DNA of 17,802 nt. Origin: Promethearchaeota archaeon. Its GTDB lineage: Archaea > Asgardarchaeota > Lokiarchaeia > Sigynarchaeales > SOKP01. The DNA is taken from positions 1 to 17,802 of the forward strand of contig JAUXAJ010000076.1 of NCBI GenBank assembly GCA_030620005.1. The letters are read 5' to 3'. Positions 13,398-17,802 of this stretch are shown here, one piece after another (the stretch's first letter is position 1; every line of letters begins with the position of its first letter). The position numbers and the translations under genes are program-made. The notes beneath the pieces are model-generated. The model ran no database searches. It was not told where the DNA came from and saw only the letters and a program-made list of their open reading frames with translations.

Positions 13398-14783
13398 TTA
13401 CAATTTGTGAAAATTAAATCGATCGAAGACCAATCTTACTTTCCTAGTTTTATCATCGATAAAAAATTGAATCTTTCTCTGGGCACCGGGTAGCGCTATT
13501 GGAACAAAGAATTTTAATTCATCCAAATTTTCAGGAGCGATAGGCACTGTAACCTCTCCCCGAGGAGGTAATATCGCTTTTAAGACTAGCATTCCTCCTT
13601 GATTAATAACTTCCAAGCGGAATCCTCCCATGTACGTTTGGTACTTTCCGGTTAACATTTGAAGCTTTTGCTGGGCCGCAAGTAATGGCACGGCTTCTTT
13701 CAAGTCCTTTCCAAGAAGTAAAGCGTAGATTCCTCTCGAAAGGGCTTCCGTTTCTAAACCCGTGGGTTCTTTATTAAAAGCAATGACAACACCCATTTTC
13801 TTTTCCGGAATCATTGAAATTAATCCTCCAGAAACGACAATGTCTCCACCGTGTTCCACAATTGTTTCTCCAAAAAAGTCTTTAATTATACGCCATCCGT
13901 AACCGTACCCCTTATTTATTTCTTCTGGTTCAGTAATTTGAAGTGTCCACATCTTTTTCAACGTTTCTTCTTGAATGATTCGATTACCATTACAGGTCCC
14001 TCCATCCATCAATGCGACCATGTATTTCATCAATTCATTTACCGAACTAAGCATGCCACCGGGTGCATATACGATTTCGGTAAATGGATGGCTTGCGGGA
14101 ACTAGAGATTGTCCATCTTTTGATGGTAAATATCCCGTTATGACGTCGCGATCCTTTTCTAGTTCTTCTTTTAAATAAGTTGATCTAGTCATTCCTAATG
14201 GTTTGAATATGTTTTCTCTGATATATTCTATGTATTTCATTTTTGAAACATTCTCAACGATCAACCCAAGACATCCATATAAATCGTTGTTATACATGAA
14301 TCTTTCCCCAGGTTCATACAACACCTCTGATTTTGCTCTATTTACCAGAGGTAAGTAGTCTTCCCAACAGGTTACTGGAATATAATGTTCTAATGACCCT
14401 AATAACCTGAAGATTGCGTGAAGATTAAGAGTCAATTCTGCTATGCCTGAAGAATGAGAAAGAAAGTGATGAACTGTTATTGGATTGCTTTTTTTTCCTA
14501 ATTTGAAATCCATGTAATCACTTACAGGTGCATAGAGATCAATTTTCCCTTGTTCGACAAGTTGCATTATAGCTAACGCTGCAAAAGTTTTCGAAATGGA
14601 CCCAATTCCGAATAAAGAATCGGGAGTCATGTGTTCATTCCTTTCCAAATTTTTTGCGCCAAATCCTTTACTATAAACAGGTTTTCCGTCTTGAATGATA
14701 CCAATACTCATCCCGGGAATTTCTATTTGCCGCATGATATCAACAACAAATCCTTCAATCATTTCAATAATTTTTTCATTCAT
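13398..14783 (-). CDS. Serine hydrolase of the beta-lactamase (class C/EstB/DD-peptidase) family
   Basis: The 461-residue protein has the three catalytic motifs of the family: SxxK as S62-I-S-K65 in GIGSISKTFAA, YxN as Y164-N-N166 in RFMYNNDLYG, and HxG as H311-G-G in VEHGGDIVVSGG. The catalytic domain covers about residues 5-355. A C-terminal part of about 100 residues (LTGKYQTYMGGFRLEVINQ, then KIQFFIDDKTRKVRLVFDRF) looks like the lipocalin-like beta domain often attached to these enzymes. There is no signal peptide or membrane helix, so it probably acts in the cytoplasm. An archaeon without peptidoglycan has no DD-peptidase role for it, so an esterase or D-aminopeptidase activity is more likely; the substrate is unknown. 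A weak AGAGTGA site precedes the ATG. Confidence 0.93.
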   Translation of the reverse strand: MNEKIIEMIEGFVVDIMRQIEIPGMSIGIIQDGKPVYSKGFGAKNLERNEHMTPDSLFGIGSISKTFAALAIMQLVEQGKIDLYAPVSDYMDFKLGKKSNPITVHHFLSHSSGIAELTLNLHAIFRLLGSLEHYIPVTCWEDYLPLVNRAKSEVLYEPGERFMYNNDLYGCLGLIVENVSKMKYIEYIRENIFKPLGMTRSTYLKEELEKDRDVITGYLPSKDGQSLVPASHPFTEIVYAPGGMLSSVNELMKYMVALMDGGTCNGNRIIQEETLKKMWTLQITEPEEINKGYGYGWRIIKDFFGETIVEHGGDIVVSGGLISMIPEKKMGVVIAFNKEPTGLETEALSRGIYALLLGKDLKEAVPLLAAQQKLQMLTGKYQTYMGGFRLEVINQGGMLVLKAILPPRGEVTVPIAPENLDELKFFVPIALPGAQRKIQFFIDDKTRKVRLVFDRFNFHKL

Positions 14784-14840
14784 TTATTTCACTCTTTAAT
14801 GTAGTGATTTTACTCTTTATTTGTAATAATTTATTTTTAC

Positions 14841-14864
14841 TTGACTAAAAACCTTTTTAGTCAA
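14841..14864. promoter_or_regulatory. Perfect 11-base inverted repeat upstream of the serine hydrolase
   Basis: TTGACTAAAAA (14841-14851) is exactly complementary to TTTTTAGTCAA (14854-14864) across a CC spacer. On the minus strand it lies directly upstream of an A/T-rich TATA-like stretch (about 14823-14835) and 58 bases from the ATG. The position suits an operator or activator site. A hairpin followed by T residues on the plus strand (14869-14878) is an alternative reading, but no plus-strand gene ends there. Confidence 0.6.
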
Positions 14865-14893
14865 AAACTTTTTTTTTAATCTCTACACAAAAA

Positions 14894-15067
14894 TTATTTT
14901 GCGGTAAATCGCTTCAAGTCCAAGACATTAAATAATTTGCGTTGCAAAGAAGACATTCGAGTAAGAAACGCCTCGGGAGTGTCTTTATCGTCATGATATA
15001 GGCGAGTTTCTTTTATATCCTCCAAGGCTTCAAGGCATGTGTTTTTGGAGTAAAAAAAAAAGGATGG
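14894..15067 (-). CDS. Possible small protein or gene remnant
   Basis: One minus-strand frame reads NTCLEALEDIKETRLYHDDK, then DTPEAFLTRMSSLQRKLFNV and LDLKRFTAK to a TAA at 14894-14896. Residue content looks like a real soluble helical protein rather than chance AT-rich sequence. There is no ATG or GTG near the front. A TTG at 15023-15025 would give 43 residues but lacks a ribosome binding site. Upstream the frame runs into the dehydratase terminator at about 15052. It may be a small gene or the 3' end of a lost one; I recognise no family. Confidence 0.35.
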   Translation of the reverse strand, partial: PSFFFYSKNTCLEALEDIKETRLYHDDKDTPEAFLTRMSSLQRKLFNVLDLKRFTAK

Positions 15068-15082
15068 TTAAATAAAAAAAAA
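15050..15082 (-). terminator. Double poly-T terminator of the dehydratase gene
   Basis: On the minus strand GGTTAA, a long T tract and TTTAACC form a weak stem around a first T run, followed by a second run of ten T (15052-15061). It begins about 20 bases after the stop codon. Confidence 0.6.
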
Positions 15083-15101
15083 AATTAACCTAAGTTTATT
15101 T

Positions 15102-16595
15102 TTAACGCTTTTTTTTGTATTTTCTATTTAATTTGTCATCAATTCCAACAATATTTTTGACGATTTTTTTTCTTAATTCAATATCATATTGGGATGTAAT
15201 CGCTATCTCTTCCATGACGGGACTTCCGCCGCCGTGATAGCCTCCCACTTGGGCAATGCCTCCCGTTGCAGAACACAGTAGATCCCCAACATACATCCAT
15301 AATTTAGTAGCATTCTCAGGTGCAATCTCTGTATTTCTCGTGATGTATTTGAAAAGCTTTTCCCTAAGTTCTGGATTCAATAAATCTTTTTCATGAGGGA
15401 AAGTAGCTGGCATACCACCTGAAATATCACATAAAATTTCTGCTTCACGATATACATTTTCTCCTGTTAAACATCGTCCCACATTACAATAAATTGAGTT
15501 CGGAATATAGCTTCCGGGACCGAAAGGTATTAATCCTAAGCCAGGCACGTATACTTCTGGTTTTCCTAAATCTGAAGCAGTGTATCCTGCAGCATAGCCA
15601 AGTTCCGTTACCATGATAAGTTCTGCTAATTTTTTTCTTATGTGAGATGCCTTATGGATGTTATTATATTCTGCAGCTAAAGCAGCGGTTCCTGTCATTA
15701 TGTCTCCAATGGCAGGCTTACATCCCGAGTAACTGTGGCGATGAAATAAACCGAATAATAAGGCAAGAGCACCACCATGTTGATGTTCGCCGCATAAAAA
15801 GACCCTTTCCCATGGAATGAAAGTATCATCAAAGATGATATAGGAATCAGTGGCCCCCATCGTGAAACCGCGCTTAAAATGTTCTCTTTCTCTTAAATTG
15901 TGTATTGTCACGACTTGCGTAACGTCCTTGTAATCTCCCGGCACTGCGAATGAAACTGCATAATCTTTATCTTCTTTTCTTAAAGCCCTCGTCGGGACGA
16001 CTAAAATCTCATCAGAAACAGAAGCTTCAGATATATGAACTTTACAGCCACGAACTACAATTCCATCGTCATTTTGATCTACGACGTGAACATACATATC
16101 TGGATCAGCTTGATCTGCTGGACGTTTTATTCGATCGCCTTTAACATCAGTTTGAGCACAAGCAGCAATTAAATCCTCCTTTTGAAATCGTTCCAACCAT
16201 TTCTTAAAGTTTTCGTGATAATTAGTTTTTCCTTTATTTAATTTATCAGCCTCATAGCTCACGTTATAGACAGCATTCATTCCATCACACCCCATGCATC
16301 GTTGAATGCATCCGCCAACTTTCCGACATAATTTTCGTGTTAAATCTTGCTTTTTATGAAGATCTTCAGTAGAATGATGAACGTGGGTAAACCTGTTTAT
16401 TATTTCACCTGTGAGATGAGATTTAACTAAAATTAAATCTTTAAATCCTGGATCATCCACTACTTCGAATGTAGTTCCGATTGTATTAATGCATGCCATC
16501 TGACGCTCATCTAATCGGTCGATTTTTTCGCCATCATAGTAAAGGTTTTTTTTCATCTTACCTAAATCTTTCATGTATTGTTCTTTTGTTCTCAT
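15102..16595 (-). CDS. abfD: 4-hydroxybutyryl-CoA dehydratase / vinylacetyl-CoA delta-isomerase
   Basis: This enzyme dehydrates 4-hydroxybutyryl-CoA to crotonyl-CoA by a radical mechanism using FAD and a [4Fe-4S] cluster. The 497-residue product has the HpaB/AbfD fold. It keeps the cluster ligands known from the Clostridium enzyme: C96 and C100 in GGCIQRCMGC, and H285 and C292 in FHRHSYSGCK; the nearby Y289 and K293 are also kept. HpaB-type flavin monooxygenases lack these cysteines, so the dehydratase call is favoured. The conserved end SATGGIAQVGGYHGGGSPVM is present. In archaea the reaction serves the 4-hydroxybutyrate branch of carbon fixation or the breakdown of succinate or GABA; the window does not decide. 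The start has an AGAGATG site about eight bases upstream. The DUF169 gene lies upstream, 206 bases away. Confidence 0.93.
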   Translation of the reverse strand: MRTKEQYMKDLGKMKKNLYYDGEKIDRLDERQMACINTIGTTFEVVDDPGFKDLILVKSHLTGEIINRFTHVHHSTEDLHKKQDLTRKLCRKVGGCIQRCMGCDGMNAVYNVSYEADKLNKGKTNYHENFKKWLERFQKEDLIAACAQTDVKGDRIKRPADQADPDMYVHVVDQNDDGIVVRGCKVHISEASVSDEILVVPTRALRKEDKDYAVSFAVPGDYKDVTQVVTIHNLREREHFKRGFTMGATDSYIIFDDTFIPWERVFLCGEHQHGGALALLFGLFHRHSYSGCKPAIGDIMTGTAALAAEYNNIHKASHIRKKLAELIMVTELGYAAGYTASDLGKPEVYVPGLGLIPFGPGSYIPNSIYCNVGRCLTGENVYREAEILCDISGGMPATFPHEKDLLNPELREKLFKYITRNTEIAPENATKLWMYVGDLLCSATGGIAQVGGYHGGGSPVMEEIAITSQYDIELRKKIVKNIVGIDDKLNRKYKKKR

Positions 16596-16654
16596 TTTTT
16601 ATTCATCTCTTTAAATTTTTGATAAAATTTTCTATTTTTTTTAAAATGTTTTTT

Positions 16655-16676
16655 TATTTAAACTTCTTTTTATACC
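16655..16676 (-). promoter_or_regulatory. Candidate TATA boxes of the dehydratase gene
   Basis: On the minus strand GGTATAAAAAGAAG and the nearby GTTTAAATAAA are the best TATA candidates, 60-80 bases before the ATG. They support a separate promoter from the DUF169 gene. Confidence 0.4.
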
Positions 16677-16739
16677 TTTTTAATTTTTTTAATCCATCAA
16701 ATTATCATCCTACAAGGATCACCAACTCTCTACTCTAAG

Positions 16740-16755
16740 AATATAAAAAAGCTCA
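16740..16755 (-). terminator. T tract after the DUF169 gene
   Basis: On the minus strand GAGCTTTTTTATATT lies about 50 bases after the DUF169 stop codon. It probably ends that transcript before the dehydratase gene. Confidence 0.4.
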
Positions 16756-16801
16756 TGGGAAGGTGACCGACTTTGTTGGGTGAGAGTTTTATTACTTTTT
16801 A

Positions 16802-17629
16802 TTACTCTTCTTTTAATTTCTTGTCAATTAATTCTCGCATGTATTTAAAACCGGGTGTTAAATTTTCATCTAATTCCAAGGGAATCATTTGTCTCAAGGG
16901 AAATTTCAGACCTTGTCCTTTACCAGTTTTAAATAGATTTTCAATTACATAAAATACATAATCCGCAGGCATGCCAATTGCCAATTCATGGTCTTGAATT
17001 CCAGCAAAACTGCGATCCCCGGTACCAGGTAGGACCAATTGAGGTTTCCTCAAGATAAATGGCATTAATCCTCCTTTTCCACAAGATTCCCCAAAACCTT
17101 CAAAGGATGAAGTTATCGAGTATTTCTTTTTATGTTCAAAAGTCAATGCTTGGATGATATATGTCATTTTCACGCCATTCCCATGTGTTAATATTGAATC
17201 TGGAACGATAATAGTTTCTGGTAATGGAGAGCAAACTAATCCTCGATAACCTAAACTTATAACGTTCTTGAAGTTCCTCGCGTATGTCTGTTCAGCCCTT
17301 CTTCTTTCAGCTTTAACGTCTTTACTCCATCCTTGGCGCACTTGACTTTCTACAAATTCTTCTTGAGAGATATTGATCCATCCGTGACCCACCGAGGATG
17401 GCGTGCAGAAATTGTCTGCAGCCGTTATGGCATAACTTTTCCCAAAACGGCGTGATTGGGTAAATGCTTGATATATTGACATCTTCATTCCCTTATCTAT
17501 TGGTCTAATAGCGCCTTCTGGAATCTCTTTGAGATTTTTTATATATTTTATTGCGACTGGATAGGTGGCAAGATGTAGCTTGTCAAATAATTCTTGCCCC
17601 GCTTTTTGATATTCTTCTATTGTTGCCAT
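16802..17629 (-). CDS. DUF169-family protein
   Basis: The 275-residue product matches the DUF169 family, found mostly in archaea and anaerobic bacteria and without an established function. Typical parts are YPVAIKYI near the N-terminus, YAITAADNFCTPSSVGHGW (66-84), then GLVCSPLPETIIVPD (130-144), and later GFGESCGKGG (178-187). The three Cys (C75, C133, C183) in conserved-looking motifs suggest metal or cluster binding. There is no signal peptide or membrane helix. The ATG has a good GAGGT site (17636-17640). The 4-hydroxybutyryl-CoA dehydratase follows on the same strand after 206 bases and a T tract, so the two are neighbours but probably separate transcripts. A role in acyl-CoA or cofactor metabolism is inference from this neighbour only. 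Confidence 0.88.
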   Translation of the reverse strand: MATIEEYQKAGQELFDKLHLATYPVAIKYIKNLKEIPEGAIRPIDKGMKMSIYQAFTQSRRFGKSYAITAADNFCTPSSVGHGWINISQEEFVESQVRQGWSKDVKAERRRAEQTYARNFKNVISLGYRGLVCSPLPETIIVPDSILTHGNGVKMTYIIQALTFEHKKKYSITSSFEGFGESCGKGGLMPFILRKPQLVLPGTGDRSFAGIQDHELAIGMPADYVFYVIENLFKTGKGQGLKFPLRQMIPLELDENLTPGFKYMRELIDKKLKEE

Positions 17630-17744
17630 AATTTTACCTCTTTCTTTTTATTTAAGAATTTAAGATTAAATGTTAAGTTTTTTGTATGGGTTAAAAAATA
17701 AAAAATTTTTCTTTTCAAGGTATCACGAGCATATCACACCATAA

Positions 17745-17760
17745 TATTATCGCGATAATA
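17745..17760. promoter_or_regulatory. 16-base perfect palindrome upstream of the DUF169 gene
   Basis: TATTATCGCGATAATA equals its own reverse complement. It lies about 115 bases before the DUF169 start. The CGCG core in AT-rich surroundings makes chance less likely. It could be an operator for the DUF169 gene or for a gene beyond the window edge. Confidence 0.5.
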
Positions 17761-17802
17761 CTCGATTTTAAATATGAACTTCGAGAAGGTCGTGAGAACT
17801 AT

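Larger units (their letters stand above)
14784..15101. other. Intergenic region with palindrome, possible small ORF and terminator
   Basis: This 318-base gap holds the serine hydrolase promoter with a perfect inverted repeat (14841-14864), a short minus-strand coding-like frame (14894-15067) and the terminator of the dehydratase gene (15050-15082). Confidence 0.5.

Noticed and set aside
16789..16807. Tandem TTTTATTACT-like duplication at the DUF169 stop codon.
   Set aside because: It is short, AT-only and probably replication slippage without function.

Overview
The window is AT-rich archaeal DNA, most likely from an Asgard archaeon (Promethearchaeota, Lokiarchaeia-like). The evidence is a TFIIB-type initiation factor gene, TATA boxes about 26-28 bases before several start codons (leaderless genes), poly-T terminators, and three proteins that resemble families I know from Asgard genomes: the TFB itself, a short protein matching the N-terminal module of LRR proteins, and a small CxxC protein. 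The lineage is inferred from protein resemblance, not from a marker-gene tree.

Layout. 1-2738 (+): the 3' part of an OLD-family ATPase/TOPRIM nuclease, then two small unrecognised genes with strong ribosome binding sites. This could be the edge of a defence locus. 2839-5333 (-): a short Asgard-type protein, TFB, and a SagB-type FMN oxidoreductase. The oxidoreductase shares a divergent promoter region with a small acidic protein (5423-5782, +). 5884-7461 (-): an acyl-CoA dehydrogenase gene cut by one in-frame TAA, with a winged-helix-like C-terminal extension. 7552-7780 (-): a decayed 3' end of a cation-efflux (CDF) gene. 7938-8777 (+): an FTR1-type iron permease behind a perfect inverted repeat at its promoter. 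8998-9198 (+): a small CxxC protein without a standard start codon. 9434-9823 (+): a two-helix membrane protein with a zinc ribbon. 9870-9994 (+): a relic of a TrpG-type glutamine amidotransferase. 10065-10817 (+): an AbrB/PIN toxin-antitoxin pair. 10963-13005 (+): a polytopic membrane protein with a C-terminal endonuclease/exonuclease/phosphatase domain, arranged like eukaryotic PGAP2IP/CWH43. 13398-14783 (-): a serine beta-lactamase-fold hydrolase. 15102-17629 (-): a 4-hydroxybutyryl-CoA dehydratase and, upstream of it, a DUF169 protein.

How the genes fit together. The dehydratase, DUF169 protein and broken acyl-CoA dehydrogenase suggest acyl-CoA metabolism around the C4 hydroxyacid/crotonyl-CoA branch. 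The iron permease and CDF relic suggest past and present metal homeostasis. The OLD nuclease and AbrB/PIN pair are accessory genes. Decay is concentrated in 6787-9994: one nonsense codon, two gene relics and one gene without a start. The observations I rate highest are the PGAP2IP/CWH43-like protein, a 36-base promoter-like element present twice (9837-9872 and 10907-10942) with its TATA box at the same offset, and the acyl-CoA dehydrogenase with a DNA-binding-like tail. I saw no tRNA, rRNA, CRISPR array or intact insertion sequence.
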